This document shows positions 16,318 to 25,606 of a DNA stretch of 64,000 nucleotides, piece by piece (the first letter of the stretch is position 1; every line of letters starts with the position of its first letter). The position numbers were made by a program, and so were the translations under genes. Under the pieces are notes generated by a model. That model worked only from the letters and a program-made list of their open reading frames with translations, searched no databases and had not been told where the DNA came from. The stretch covers positions 372,001-436,000 of the forward strand of contig NZ_JAZHSB010000001.1 of assembly GCF_036924715.1 (NCBI RefSeq), written 5' to 3'. The DNA is from Bradyrhizobium sp. AZCC 1721 (GTDB taxonomy: Bacteria; Pseudomonadota; Alphaproteobacteria; Rhizobiales; Xanthobacteraceae).

Positions 16318-16887
16318 TCACATGCGGCGCGCACGAATATCGACTTCCTTCCGCCAGTTTTCGTGGTCCAAACTCCGCTCCGCCGTCCAATGAAAAGACG
16401 CCGGTTCAATTTCGGAAAAGGTCCAGCGCATCGAGCCGCCTCGTGGATCCGGACCTTCCTGCACAATATCTCGGTCTCGTGCGCGGCCGATCTGTTGCGT
16501 GAAAACGTCGGTCGCAGGGTCATTCCATAGAATGCGCCAAGCATCGAGATTCGGATCGTAGATGCGCAGCGTCGTTCCGTACCAATTTCCTGCCCCGGGG
16601 AGCTGTTCAATACCCGGGCGCCGTTGCTCGAGGCGCGGGATCATCCAAACGTCCTGTATGGCGCGGCCCTGCAATATCCAGCCTGCGTGAATCTCGCCGC
16701 GACCGGCATAGGTGGACCCGTCCTCAAGTATTGTGGTGACGTCCATCTCCCACTGACCGACGAGCCACGAATACAGTTCTAGCTTGGCCTTGCGCTCTGG
16801 ATCCGGGCCATCGGCGTGGAGCACGCGAGGAAATGATGTGGTAAGCGAGCTTGGCGCTTGCGCATTTCTGGTGTGCGCAGATGTCAT
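16318..16887 (-). CDS. Conserved protein resembling DUF1579-type lipocalin-like proteins
   Basis: The 189-residue product has no signal peptide. A block of aromatic strands (LELYSWLVGQWEMDVTTI, GRGEIHAGWILQGRAIQDVW, NWYGTTLRIYDPNLDAWRIL) resembles DUF1579-like beta-barrel proteins that bind small ligands. A GAGGAGG ribosome binding site upstream of ATG 16887 sets the start; the longer frame to 16971 lacks one. It is the first gene of a unit with the MFS transporter and is divergent from an AraC regulator. Family assignment is by pattern only. Confidence 0.75.
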   Translation of the reverse strand: MTSAHTRNAQAPSSLTTSFPRVLHADGPDPERKAKLELYSWLVGQWEMDVTTILEDGSTYAGRGEIHAGWILQGRAIQDVWMIPRLEQRRPGIEQLPGAGNWYGTTLRIYDPNLDAWRILWNDPATDVFTQQIGRARDRDIVQEGPDPRGGSMRWTFSEIEPASFHWTAERSLDHENWRKEVDIRARRM

Positions 16888-17174
16888 CGTAGCCTCCTCT
16901 GACTCTAACGATTGGCCTAACAGTGGGCCTCGATCCGATAATCCATCGGGATAAATCAAAGGTCGCCGCATGGAACTTGCTGACTGTCACGGGCCGTGCC
17001 GCGAAACTGAAGCGCAAGCCTGAGGCGGGATCCGGATCGACCGGTTGGCCCTGCAGATGTGGCGCGGCGCCGGTTTTCGCTTGGGAAAAATTGCTAAATA
17101 TGGTGGGGCTGGCCGGAACAGCCCGTTGCCCGCTCTGTTGGAGAACCCGAGACCGAATTGTGCGTTCTGGTGTT

Positions 17175-17993
17175 ATGGCACTCAAGATTCAGGTATTGGC
17201 GTCTGGCCCCGGTTGGAGCGTGCGCGACGTGGTCTGCGACTTCGGGCCGCACGACCACTCTTTCGTCGAGCAGCATGCCGAAACGGCAATCTCGCCAGTG
17301 GCGCAAGGAAGCTTTCAGTACCGGACGCAGGTTGGAGCCGCGACGCTCGTGCCGGGATCGCTTCTGCTCGGCAATGCCGGCAGTTGCTTCGAGTGCGGGC
17401 ATGAGCATGCGCAGGGCGACCGGTGTCTCGCGTTTCATTTCGCGCCAGCATTCTTCGAGAGCATTGCCGCAGGCGTGCCGGGCGCACGCAGGACTACATT
17501 CGTCCATGCCGGCTTGCCTCCGACAAACGAACTCATTGGTCTACTCGCCGATGCTGAAGTCGCCCGCGATCAGCGCGACGGAGCAGCTCTTGAGGAAATC
17601 GCGACCCGACTTGCCGGCGCCGTTTTGATGATGACCGCCGACAAAGTCGCGCCTATCCGCACTCCAAGCGCGCACGATGAGCGGCGGATTACCCGGGCGA
17701 TCCGCCGTATCGATGCACAACCAGATGGAAGGCTAGGGCTCAACGCGCTTGCCCGCGAAGCTGCAATGAGTCCCTATCATTTTCTGCGCACGTTCCGGCA
17801 AGTAGCCGGAATGACGCCGCATCAGTACATTCTGCATACGCGGCTCCACCGCGCTGCAAGGCGGCTCCGCGAGAGCTCGGATCCGATTTCCAGGATCGCT
17901 TTCAAGGCTGGCTTCGAGGATCTGGCCACTTTTAACCGGCGATTCCGCCGACTGATCGGTACAACGCCGAGCACCTACCGCGCGGTCAGTTAG
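17175..17993 (+). CDS. AraC-family transcriptional regulator
   Basis: This is a 272-residue regulator with an N-terminal cupin-like sensor part (about 1-150) and a C-terminal double helix-turn-helix: ALAREAAMSPYHFLRTFRQV and then SRIAFKAGFEDLATFNRRFRR, ending GTTPSTYRA. I chose ATG 17175 because the protein family starts there; the frame is open to 16923 but that stretch is unlike coding sequence. It is divergent from the DUF1579-like/MFS pair and probably activates it through the 287-base intergenic region. Confidence 0.88.
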   Translation: MALKIQVLASGPGWSVRDVVCDFGPHDHSFVEQHAETAISPVAQGSFQYRTQVGAATLVPGSLLLGNAGSCFECGHEHAQGDRCLAFHFAPAFFESIAAGVPGARRTTFVHAGLPPTNELIGLLADAEVARDQRDGAALEEIATRLAGAVLMMTADKVAPIRTPSAHDERRITRAIRRIDAQPDGRLGLNALAREAAMSPYHFLRTFRQVAGMTPHQYILHTRLHRAARRLRESSDPISRIAFKAGFEDLATFNRRFRRLIGTTPSTYRAVS

Positions 17994-18111
17994 ACAGTCA
18001 CTGCGGCGAGCTCGAATAGAGAGCAGGTTCTTGAGCACTTTGCTGGCAGGATCGCTATTGTAACCGCTGCAACAAGCCGCATCAGAAGGCGATGCTTGGC
18101 ACCGATCGCGG

Positions 18112-18423
18112 CTAGGCCTCTTTCTTCTTGGCCGGCTTTTTCGCCGCCTTCGCCGTCGCTGCTTCCTCGGCCGCGTTCCTGATCGCCCGCGCGTAACTAT
18201 CGGCGGTGTTTTGCGCCGAGTTTTGCAGCCGCTTGGCCGCGGCCGTGCCGAGCTCCATCGTGCTCTTGGCGATCAGCCGGAATTGGTCCCGCGTCTCCTT
18301 GTCCTTTGCCTTGGCCGCGCGGGCCATGATCTGGTCGCGCCGCTTCTTCACGGCTGCCATCAGGCTCTTGTTCTGCGCTTTTGCGATTTGCCGGATGACG
18401 ACGTCGAGATCGGCTTCAGCCAT
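18112..18423 (-). CDS. Conserved hypothetical, phasin-like helical protein with Lys-rich tail
   Basis: This 103-residue protein is almost entirely predicted helix and charged (KKRRDQIMARAAKAKDKETRDQFRLIAKS), with alternating Ala/Lys repeats and a very basic C-terminus AAKKPAKKK. The helical, Ala-rich body and tail resemble phasin-related or histone-H1-like small proteins of rhizobia, but no specific motif decides between them. No signal peptide or membrane segment is visible, and it stands alone. Coding is supported by composition and a full-length open frame. Confidence 0.72.
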   Translation of the reverse strand: MAEADLDVVIRQIAKAQNKSLMAAVKKRRDQIMARAAKAKDKETRDQFRLIAKSTMELGTAAAKRLQNSAQNTADSYARAIRNAAEEAATAKAAKKPAKKKEA

Positions 18424-18683
18424 TATGAGTCACTCTTGCCGCACCATGCCACCGGTCAGGGTGCGCTGATGCATTGGCGCATTACGGTTGATGAAGGAAC
18501 AGGCAACATTGTGTCGCCCCGGCGTGATGATTTCAAGCGCGATTTGGCAGCGGTGCGGCGTGACGGCTTGCTCAACCTTGAAGCTGACGCACAAAGCCGG
18601 GCGTCATGCCGGAAGGATCCGCCGATAACCGTCGGTTAACGTTGTGTTGCTACGCATTCGCAACCGGCAGGAAAGGCAAGCGG

Positions 18684-20381
18684 ATGCGAAACCTCACCGT
18701 CTATCAGCGCTTTGCGATGGTCATTGCGGCGCTGACGATCGTGCTGCTGGCCGTCTCCGCCTTGCAGATCCTGGTGCTGCGCGATGCGGTCCTGGCCGAG
18801 CGGCGCACCACGGTCCGCAATCTTGTCGAGTCCGCGACGAAGATCCTCGCCCAGTACGAAGGTGAGGCCAAGGCCGGCAAGATCGAGCCTGACCGGGCGC
18901 GTCAGATGGCCTTTGCTTCGATCGGCGCCATGCGCTGGGGTGAACACGCCGACTACATCGGCGTGTACGGCACGGGAAGCGCCGATGCCGGCGTCACCTA
19001 TGTGCACGTCAATCCGAAATACATCAACGTCAACCGCTGGGAGTTCAAGGACAAGAGCGGCAAGCTGTTGATCCAGGATATCGTGCGGACCGCGCGCGCC
19101 GGCGGCGGCTTTGTCGAGTATCTGGCGCCCCGCTCCGCCGGCGGAGCCGAACTTCGTAAGCTCGCCTATGTCGGGGCGTTTGGCACAGGCGACAAGCTTC
19201 TCGCCATCCAGGCCGGCGTTTATGTCGACGACATCGACGCGGTGGTCTTCAGTCGGATGATCTGGGCTGGAATCGCCGGGCTGGCCGGACTGGCAATCGC
19301 GGCCTTCTCTGCATTCTGGCTCGGCCGCGGCATGGTCGTCCCGCTCAACAGAACCTGCTCGGCGATGGACGAACTGGTCAAGGGCAACCTTGCTGCCGAG
19401 ATTCCGTTCGTCGACCGGACCAACGAGATCGGCCGGATTGCGCGAAGCCTCCAGGTCTTCAAGGATCATCTGGTGGAAACCACGCGGCTGCGCACCGAAC
19501 AGGAAGCGATGAAGACGCGTTCCGCCGAGGAGCGGCAAGCGGTTCTGTCCCGCATCGCCGACGAATTCGAGCGTAGCATCGGCGGGGTGATCCAGGGCAC
19601 CGCAACGGCCGCCGACGAATTGCAGAATTCGGCTTCGTCGATGTCCACGATTGCGGTGGGAACGACGGATCAGAGCGCGAAGGTCGCGGCCGCCGCCGAG
19701 CAGACGGCGTCGAATGTCCAGACCGTTGCTGCGTCAGCGGAGGAGCTGTCGTCCTCGATCCAGGAGATCGCGCGGCAGGTTACCCAATCTTCGTCAATTG
19801 CCCAGAATGCGGTCGGGCAGGCCAACCGGACCGAGGCCATGGTCGGCCGCCTGGTCGAGGCCTCGCAAAAGATCGGCGAGGTCATGGCGCTGATCCAGAC
19901 CATCGCGGGACAGACGAACTTGCTGGCGTTGAACGCGACCATCGAAGCTGCGCGGGCCGGCGAGGCCGGCAGAGGCTTCGCCGTCGTCGCCAACGAGGTG
20001 AAGGCGCTGTCGGCGCAGACCGCCAAGGCTACCGACGAAATCACCAGCCAGATCCAGGAAATCCGCGATGCGACCGGTTCGACGGTCAATGCAATCCGCG
20101 AGATCGGCACCACGATCGGGCAAATGAACGAGATCGCAGGCTCCATTGCGGCCGCCGTCGAAGAGCAGGGCGCTGCGACCAACGAGATCGCCCGCAGCGT
20201 CCAGCAGGCGGCGCAAGGCGCCCAAGAGGTGATGCAGAACATCACGGGCGTGCGCGAAGCTTCGAGCAAGGTCGACGCTGCCGCGAGCCTCGTGCTTAAT
20301 GCCGCCGGTCAACTGACGTCGCAATCCGAGCAGCTCAAAACTGAAACCGGCAAATTCCTCGGCAACGTCCGGGCCGCGTGA
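18684..20381 (+). CDS. Methyl-accepting chemotaxis protein with single Cache domain
   Basis: The 565-residue chemoreceptor has a first membrane helix (about residues 10-32), a periplasmic sCache_2-type sensor (about 40-190, with [13 protein letters not shown] and [18 protein letters not shown]), a second helix (about 193-215), a HAMP domain and a long signalling domain. The signalling hairpin tip is intact (about residues 403-445, from [20 protein letters not shown] to [15 protein letters not shown]). No pentapeptide tether for CheR is visible. Start ATG 18684 has GAAAGG upstream. No chemotaxis genes adjoin it. Confidence 0.92.
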   Translation: MRNLTVYQRFAMVIAALTIVLLAVSALQILVLRDAVLAERRTTVRNLVESATKILAQYEGEAKAGKIEPDRARQMAFASIGAMRWGEHADYIGVYGTGSADAGVTYVHVNPKYINVNRWEFKDKSGKLLIQDIVRTARAGGGFVEYLAPRSAGGAELRKLAYVGAFGTGDKLLAIQAGVYVDDIDAVVFSRMIWAGIAGLAGLAIAAFSAFWLGRGMVVPLNRTCSAMDELVKGNLAAEIPFVDRTNEIGRIARSLQVFKDHLVETTRLRTEQEAMKTRSAEERQAVLSRIADEFERSIGGVIQGTATAADELQNSASSMSTIAVGTTDQSAKVAAAAEQTASNVQTVAASAEELSSSIQEIARQVTQSSSIAQNAVGQANRTEAMVGRLVEASQKIGEVMALIQTIAGQTNLLALNATIEAARAGEAGRGFAVVANEVKALSAQTAKATDEITSQIQEIRDATGSTVNAIREIGTTIGQMNEIAGSIAAAVEEQGAATNEIARSVQQAAQGAQEVMQNITGVREASSKVDAAASLVLNAAGQLTSQSEQLKTETGKFLGNVRAA

Positions 20382-20494
20382 CATCTCGCGTCAGCCCTTC
20401 CGCGTTTGAAAGGGACTTGCGATGATCAGTCGCCGAGCCGCAAATTGAGCTCGCGCCCGAGCCACTCGCCTCGATCGGCCAGCGGCGTCAGCGT

Positions 20495-21643
20495 TCAGTT
20501 CAGCCGCGCGCTGATCCCCGTGAGCACGCGATAATCCGGCTTGGATTGAACGCCGTTGTGCTGGTTGATGACCGGCACGCCGACGGAGACAAAGCCGGAG
20601 AAGCGATCGAAGCCCACCCGCACGCCGGGCGAGAGATAGACCGTGGTGCCGCCCGAATTGGGGTCGGGAATGCCGGCGATGCGCTGCTTGTCGTGCCACT
20701 CGCCATTGAGCTCGAGAACGAGGTCGAGCGTATAGGGCGTCTTCTTCATGTCGCTGTGGTCGTGGTTGGCGTGATAGAGGCAATGCTCCTGCAATTGATT
20801 GCGCGGCTGCATGCAGTATTCGTGCAGCTCCACCTCTTTCGCGGATCCGGTTGGCCCGACCAGGCGATACGACACGGCGGTGCCGAACAAAAAGCGGTCG
20901 CCGAGATTGGTGTCCTGCGTGCCCGTGCTGATCAGGTAATAGAGGCCGCTCACGTCGAACGACCAGCGGCCAGCGCGTTTGGTCAAGGCGGCGCCGAACA
21001 GGCCGTCCCAGGACCCCGAGCCCGGCTGAAACTCGGCCTGAAAAAGCTGACCGGCGGCGTCACGCTGGTTGGTGCTGCCGGTCGGCGCCTTGAAGCCGAA
21101 CAGCACGGCGGCCGACGTTCCGCTCTGCGCGTTGCTGTGGAAACGATACTGCCCGAGCATGGTGACGTCGCCGAACCCCGCCGAATTGCCGCGCCGGTTG
21201 ATGCCGTCGGGGCTCATCAGGCCGCTCATGTCGCTCGCATCCATCATGCCCATATGGCCGCCGCTCAGCATGTCCTGCCCGGGCTCACGGATATCCGAGC
21301 GGCGGACGCCGGCCGCGCGAACGGCAACGGTCAGGTCGTTGGTGATGCCGTAGGCGACCGAAAGCGAGACGCTGTCGATCGAGCGGATCGAATGCGCGTG
21401 CGTGCCCCGGTTTGCTGCGGCGAGCAGGTCGGCATCGCTGAGTTGGCCCAATCGGATGAACTCGTAGCGGATGGATGCGGCGATCAGTCCTTCGGAAAGC
21501 GTGTCGGCCGAGATGGTGTTGATGGGCCCGCCGCTGCCGGTATTGCCCCCGCCGCCGGGATGATGCGCTTCTGCGGGAGCGGTGAGAAAAAGTATCATGG
21601 ATGAAAAGATGCCGGCCGCCGGCCGTCGAAGATACGCACACAC
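20495..21643 (-). CDS. Outer-membrane transporter-like protein (phenol-degradation MetA-pathway family)
   Basis: The 382-residue protein has a signal peptide (about 1-26, ending AEA) and a histidine/glycine-rich start to the mature part (HHPGGGGNTGSGG). The rest is alternating beta strands, e.g. SLSVAYGITNDLTVAVRAAG, FGDVTMLGQYRF and VYLSPGVRVGF, as in the PF13557-type outer-membrane barrel family. Two Met/His-rich segments (DMLSGGHMGMMDASDMSGLM and YCMQPRN...HCLYHANHDH) suggest metal handling. It is divergent from the PCuAC-like gene, which supports a shared role in copper or metal homeostasis. Start ATG 21643; ATG 21598 is possible. Confidence 0.78.
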   Translation of the reverse strand: MCAYLRRPAAGIFSSMILFLTAPAEAHHPGGGGNTGSGGPINTISADTLSEGLIAASIRYEFIRLGQLSDADLLAAANRGTHAHSIRSIDSVSLSVAYGITNDLTVAVRAAGVRRSDIREPGQDMLSGGHMGMMDASDMSGLMSPDGINRRGNSAGFGDVTMLGQYRFHSNAQSGTSAAVLFGFKAPTGSTNQRDAAGQLFQAEFQPGSGSWDGLFGAALTKRAGRWSFDVSGLYYLISTGTQDTNLGDRFLFGTAVSYRLVGPTGSAKEVELHEYCMQPRNQLQEHCLYHANHDHSDMKKTPYTLDLVLELNGEWHDKQRIAGIPDPNSGGTTVYLSPGVRVGFDRFSGFVSVGVPVINQHNGVQSKPDYRVLTGISARLN

Positions 21644-21871
21644 ATACGCCCCCTGTACTCACTGTCTGGCGATTAGCCATCGCAATCGGGCGCGAGATTG
21701 ACTGGATCTTGCGAGAAGCGCGGCTGGCTGGCGACCGAAGCGAAGCGGAAAAGCGAGCGCGTCATCGCGGGCGAGGCGTCTGTGTGGCTGTCGCGTGTTG
21801 GGCGAATGGCGAGAGAGGCGCAATCGTTTGCTTGGTTGTATGTCCGGGGTCGCTCGCGTCACAGCGCAGTG

Positions 21872-21927
21872 GCCGCAATCACGTCCGGCAGCGGCCGTAA
21901 TCACGGCGAGCGCCAGCCGTAATCGCG
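21872..21927. promoter_or_regulatory. Three direct repeats with exact 22-bp period upstream of the PCuAC-like gene
   Basis: GCCGCAATCACG (21872-21883), GCCGTAATCACG (21894-21905) and GCCGTAATCGCG (21916-21927) start exactly 22 bp apart, two helical turns, in the 344-base divergent region between the outer-membrane protein and PCuAC-like genes. Copies 1 and 3 also share the following TCCG. This phasing is what a regulator binding cooperatively on one face of the DNA would need. No fourth copy is seen on either side. Confidence 0.55.
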
Positions 21928-21987
21928 TCCGATTGATTCTCTACATGCTTCTCTGTCCAGCGCGCGTATCGGAGTAGGACAATAATT

Positions 21988-22506
21988 ATGACAACTATCG
22001 TCAGAGATATCTTTGTGTTTGTCACCGCGGCTATTTTTGTCGCAGCGAGTTTGCTCATTGCGAGCGGTGCCGGCGCGCACGAGTACAAGGTCGGCGCGCT
22101 CGATATCGGTCATCCCTGGTCGCGCCCGACTCCCAAGGATGCCAATATCGCGGGCGGCTATCTCACCATCACCAACAAGGGAAAGACTGCGGATCGTCTG
22201 ATCGGCGGCACGTCGCCCGCGGCAGGCCAGATCGAGGTGCACGAGGTGGTCGATGTGGACGGTATGGCGAAGACACGGCCGCTCGCGAACGGTCTCGAGA
22301 TCAAGCCCGGCAAGACCGTGGAGCTCAAGCCCGGCGCCTATCGCATCCTGCTGATGGGCCTCAAGGAGCCGTTCCTGATCGGCCAGAAGGTGAAGGGCAC
22401 GCTGGTGTTCGAGAAGGCCGGGCCTGTCGATATCATCTACAACGTCGAGGAGAACGTCGGAGCCGCCGTCAGTGGCGTCAATGGTGCCGCACACAAGCAC
22501 CATTAA
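21988..22506 (+). CDS. PCuAC-family (copper chaperone) protein with altered ligand motif
   Basis: This 172-residue exported protein has a signal peptide (about 1-30, ending GAGA) followed by the PCuAC domain: IGHPWSRPTPKDANIAGGYLTITN, EVHEVVDVDGM, GLEIKPGKTVELKPGAYRILLMGL. Canonical members use His, Met and a later HxM to bind Cu(I) for cytochrome oxidase assembly. His85 and Met93 are present, but the HxM position reads Arg119-Ile-Leu121, so the classical site is incomplete; His31 and the C-terminal HKHH could substitute. Divergent from a Met/His-rich outer-membrane protein. Confidence 0.85.
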   Translation: MTTIVRDIFVFVTAAIFVAASLLIASGAGAHEYKVGALDIGHPWSRPTPKDANIAGGYLTITNKGKTADRLIGGTSPAAGQIEVHEVVDVDGMAKTRPLANGLEIKPGKTVELKPGAYRILLMGLKEPFLIGQKVKGTLVFEKAGPVDIIYNVEENVGAAVSGVNGAAHKHH

Positions 22507-23146
22507 GGTACGGCTTCACATCATCGTCGGATGAGTATCAACACCGCGCCTAGGTGTGTCCTGACCACCAAACGTGTGCCCAAGTAGTCGCGCGATGATT
22601 GCAAGTTGCGGCTTCGTCGCGCGTCCGGCGTCTCCCCGACGGACCAGCAGTAGCGCTGGTTGAAGTGTCATCGTGGGCAGTGATTTCTTGCAGTCCGAAC
22701 TCCTCATTTTCAGGTCGATCGAATGTCAGTCATCACTGCAAGCGAGCCGCAACCATCGCCGCGAGGAGAGCGGGCAAGACTGCCGTCCGCGGCCGCACTT
22801 CTGTCTGCATCACTTCTCGGCCTCGGGCTGGCCTACCTCGCCTGCGCCCTGCTGATCCCGGCGATAGCGCGCGAGGGGAGCACTGTGTCCCTTATTTCGG
22901 CTGGCAATCGTTCGGAAGGGGTTCTCTGTTCGAATAGCAATCCCTCGACCTCGCCGCAGTCAACGCGCACAGCCCAGATGAGTGAAGCGGTCGAGCGTGC
23001 GGACTCCGGTGGGGCCGCACCGTCGGCCGAGCATCCGCCGTCAACAGTTCGGAAACCACACGCGCTCTCTTCCAGTCCCGCTAACTAATCGAAAATCGTT
23101 CTGCCGCAAATTCGTGCCCGGGAAAGGGAATGGGGAGATCCAAACA
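22507..23146. other. 640-base region with no confident gene
   Basis: Between the PCuAC-like gene and the small conserved gene at 23147 I see no ORF with recognisable family features. The best candidate is the frame 22723-23088, listed separately. No tRNA, terminator with T-tract or clear repeat was found. Confidence 0.5.
22723..23088 (+). CDS. Doubtful ORF, possible single-helix membrane protein
   Basis: The 121-residue translation has one hydrophobic stretch (about residues 21-48, SAAALLSASLLGLGLAYLACAL) and a low-complexity Ser/Pro/Thr-rich C-terminal half. There is no good ribosome binding site before the ATG and no family resemblance. It may be a lineage-specific membrane protein or simply a chance open frame in GC-rich DNA. 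Confidence 0.25.
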   Translation: MSVITASEPQPSPRGERARLPSAAALLSASLLGLGLAYLACALLIPAIAREGSTVSLISAGNRSEGVLCSNSNPSTSPQSTRTAQMSEAVERADSGGAAPSAEHPPSTVRKPHALSSSPAN

Positions 23147-23371
23147 ATGAACGGGCTGGCCATCATGGAAAACGTTCGCCGCTACCGCACAATCGCATCG
23201 TTGTACCGCCAGACCGCGGCCTTCCGGCCGCTTCATAGCGGTTCCCTGCTGGCGCAAGCCAGGGAATGGGAGCATCGCGCCGTAGCGGAGCTGGAAGCCT
23301 ATTATGAGGCTTTCTGTCAGGCCGCTTCCGGCAATACGCCAACCCACTCCGCAAGCTGCGCGGTGAACTGA
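23147..23371 (+). CDS. Small conserved hypothetical protein of Bradyrhizobium type
   Basis: The 74-residue product contains ENVRRYRTIASLYRQTAAFRP followed by SLLAQAREWEHRAVAELEAYYEAF, a helical pattern I recall from many small uncharacterised Bradyrhizobium proteins. A GGGGAG ribosome binding site precedes ATG 23147; the frame is open further upstream, but without such features. Two amphipathic helices are predicted, with no signal peptide. Function unknown. Confidence 0.65.
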   Translation: MNGLAIMENVRRYRTIASLYRQTAAFRPLHSGSLLAQAREWEHRAVAELEAYYEAFCQAASGNTPTHSASCAVN

Positions 23372-23534
23372 CGGCGGTGCGCTCCGGGAGTTAACGAATT
23401 CAGGCGGCGTGGGTAAGATCCATTTACCTTCGCCGTCCCAGATGGGTAACTCGATCGATCCAACTGCCATCCTCGACAGTGATACGATCGAAATTTACGG
23501 TGGCCCGCTTGGGGCTTCTTTCCTGGGTTGCATA

Positions 23535-24071
23535 TCAGCTCGCCGACGCTATCAGTCCGACCCGCATATCCCTGGCGACATAGACGCATGTATCGTCGGC
23601 AAACACACGTCCGTTCGCAATCGCAACCGCCAGTTTGCCGCGCCTGACGTGGCGCATGCTGACCTCGTATCGCACGCGCCTTGTGTCCGGCTTGACACCG
23701 CCTTGTAGCTTGACCTCGCCAACGCCGACCGCGCGTCCTTTGCCTGGGGAGCCCGACCAGCCAAGCCAATAGCCAATGACCTGCCACATGGCGTCGAGAC
23801 CGAGGCAGCCCGGCATTACCGGATCACCGGCAAAGTAGCAGTCAAAAAACCAGAGGTCCGGCGTGATATCGAGCTCGCCGATGACATGGCCTTTGCCGAA
23901 TTCGCCGCCGTCTACGCTGATCTCGATGATGCGGTCCATCATCAGCATGGGCGGTGCCGGGAGCTGAGCATTGCCCGGGCCGAAATAGCCGCCTTCGCTC
24001 GACTTGAGCAGATCCTCTCTTGTGTAGGACGATTGCGGAGCGTGAAAGTCGCGCGGGTTGGACACGGCCAT
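23535..24071 (-). CDS. FabA-family 3-hydroxyacyl-ACP dehydratase paralogue lacking the catalytic His
   Basis: The 178-residue product matches FabA end to end: GPGNAQLPAPPMLMMDRI, DLWFFDCYFAGDPVMPGCLGL, GKGRAVGVGEVKL, RDMRVGL. FabA dehydrates and isomerises C10 acyl-ACP using an active-site His and Asp. Here the family GCHF/DCHF motif is DCYF: residue 79 is Tyr (codon at 23835-23837), while Asp93, 14 residues later as in E. coli His70/Asp84, is kept. It is not next to fabB or fabI, unlike the usual fabA, so it is probably a diverged paralogue with altered or lost activity. Confidence 0.88.
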   Translation of the reverse strand: MAVSNPRDFHAPQSSYTREDLLKSSEGGYFGPGNAQLPAPPMLMMDRIIEISVDGGEFGKGHVIGELDITPDLWFFDCYFAGDPVMPGCLGLDAMWQVIGYWLGWSGSPGKGRAVGVGEVKLQGGVKPDTRRVRYEVSMRHVRRGKLAVAIANGRVFADDTCVYVARDMRVGLIASAS

Positions 24072-24229
24072 GTCACCTCTGACGATGTTTAGCGGGCGGT
24101 TGTCAAATGTGCTTTCCGTAGCCTGACTTCAAGCCAAAGTTTCCGCCGCATGCCTTCGGGTCGCGCTCGATGGCCGGCAATGGTCCACGCGGCGGCCCAT
24201 CCGATACGCTGGGCGCGAAACTTCTTATG

Positions 24230-24258
24230 ATCTACGGTCTTATCAACACATCGTAGAT
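24230..24258. promoter_or_regulatory. Inverted repeat upstream of MFS gene
   Basis: ATCTACG (24230-24236) and CGTAGAT (24252-24258) form a 7-bp inverted repeat with a 15-base AT-richer spacer, 20 bases before the GTG start of the MFS gene. Centre-to-centre spacing is 22 bp. It could be an operator for the MFS gene or for the divergent fabA-like gene. Confidence 0.35.
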
Positions 24259-24277
24259 TCAATGAAACTGGACTCTG

Positions 24278-25606
24278 GTGACTGTTGAGTCGATCCGGAT
24301 GCCGAAGACCTTGCGCCCGATCGTGTCGTTGCTCCTGGGGCTGGCGTTCCTGCTGGCGGGCAGCGGCTTGCAATTCACGTTGCTGCCGTTGCGCGGCAGC
24401 GCGGAAGGTTTTGACGATCTTGCGCTCGGTGTCATCAGCTCGGCCTATTACGTCGGCTTCGTCAGCGGCTGTCTGCTCGCGCCTTATCTGATCCAGCGCG
24501 CCGGACACATTCGCGCTTTTACAGCGATGGTGGCGGTGGCGGCAGCCGTGGCGCTTGCCCACGCGCTCGCGCCGGTGGTCGTGGCCTGGATAGTTTTCCG
24601 CGGCGTAACCGGCCTCTGCCTCGCAGGTCTCTACCTGGTGGTCGAGAGCTGGCTCAACGATCGCGCCTCCAACGAGACTCGCGGGCTCGTGCTGTCGGCT
24701 TACGTGGTGGTCAACTACGGCGCCATCACATTTGGTCAGGCCCTGGTAACGCTTTATCCGATCGCTGAGGCTGGGAACTTCATGGTGGCTGCCATGCTTT
24801 CCTCGTTGGCCATCGTTCCGGTGGCCCTGACCCGTGCGGCGCAACCAGCACCGATTACCACCGTCAGCCTTCGCGTCGGACAGCTATACCGCGCGGCACC
24901 CGTCGCGCTGGTCGCAAGTTTCATGATTGGCGCAGCTAACGGTGCATTCTGGGGCCTTGCGCCGCTGTCGGCCGCCGGCAGCGGCCTCAGCATCGATCAG
25001 GTGGCGCTGTTCATGAGTACGGCAGTGCTGGCCGGAGCCATCGTCCAGTGGCCGGTAGGCCGTCTGTCCGACCGCGTCGATCGCCGCCTGGTGCTGCTCG
25101 TTCTCTTGATCGGAGCCGCCGCCGCGGGCATTGCCTCGTGGCTGATCTCCGCATCCGGAATGATGCTGCTGCTGTTCGGTATCCTCTTCGGGGCGCTCGC
25201 GCTGCCCGGCTATTCGCTCGCTGCGGCTCATGCCTATGACAAGACCCCAGCGAGTGATGTCGTACCGATCGCCGCCACGATCCTGCTCACCAACGGCCTC
25301 GGTTCAGTGGTCGGACCGCTCATTGCCGCTGCCTTCATGTCGGCGGAAGGGCCACGCGCCTTGTTCCTGTTCACCGCGATGGTCCAGGCGTTGCTTGCGG
25401 CCTACGTTTTGTATCGGACGCAGGTGCAGGTCTCGCTCGCTTCGCCACAGAAGACCGACTTCGATCTTGCCTCGACAGCACTCGTGGGTACGGTGGTAAC
25501 GCACGATGCACTGGACCCGGCCGATCCCTCGATTATTATCCCGGAGGCCTATGCGCGCGCGCCCATGCAAGCCAATGCCAGATCGACTCCATCGTCGGAG
25601 AGCTGA
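24278..25606 (+). CDS. MFS transporter, YcaD-like
   Basis: The 442-residue protein has 12 predicted membrane helices (to about residue 385) and a 55-residue hydrophilic C-terminal tail. The block GLCLAGLYLVVESWLNDRASNETRGLVLSAYVVVNYGA is characteristic of the YcaD/MFS subgroup of Proteobacteria, whose substrates are unknown. The start is GTG 24278 or ATG 24299; neither has a strong ribosome binding site. It stands alone, divergent from the FabA paralogue. Confidence 0.85.
   Translation: MTVESIRMPKTLRPIVSLLLGLAFLLAGSGLQFTLLPLRGSAEGFDDLALGVISSAYYVGFVSGCLLAPYLIQRAGHIRAFTAMVAVAAAVALAHALAPVVVAWIVFRGVTGLCLAGLYLVVESWLNDRASNETRGLVLSAYVVVNYGAITFGQALVTLYPIAEAGNFMVAAMLSSLAIVPVALTRAAQPAPITTVSLRVGQLYRAAPVALVASFMIGAANGAFWGLAPLSAAGSGLSIDQVALFMSTAVLAGAIVQWPVGRLSDRVDRRLVLLVLLIGAAAAGIASWLISASGMMLLLFGILFGALALPGYSLAAAHAYDKTPASDVVPIAATILLTNGLGSVVGPLIAAAFMSAEGPRALFLFTAMVQALLAAYVLYRTQVQVSLASPQKTDFDLASTALVGTVVTHDALDPADPSIIIPEAYARAPMQANARSTPSSES

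Noticed and set aside
20546..21604. 352-codon frame opposite the outer-membrane protein gene
   Set aside because: The opposite strand has a signal peptide and barrel-like strands; this frame is an antisense shadow.
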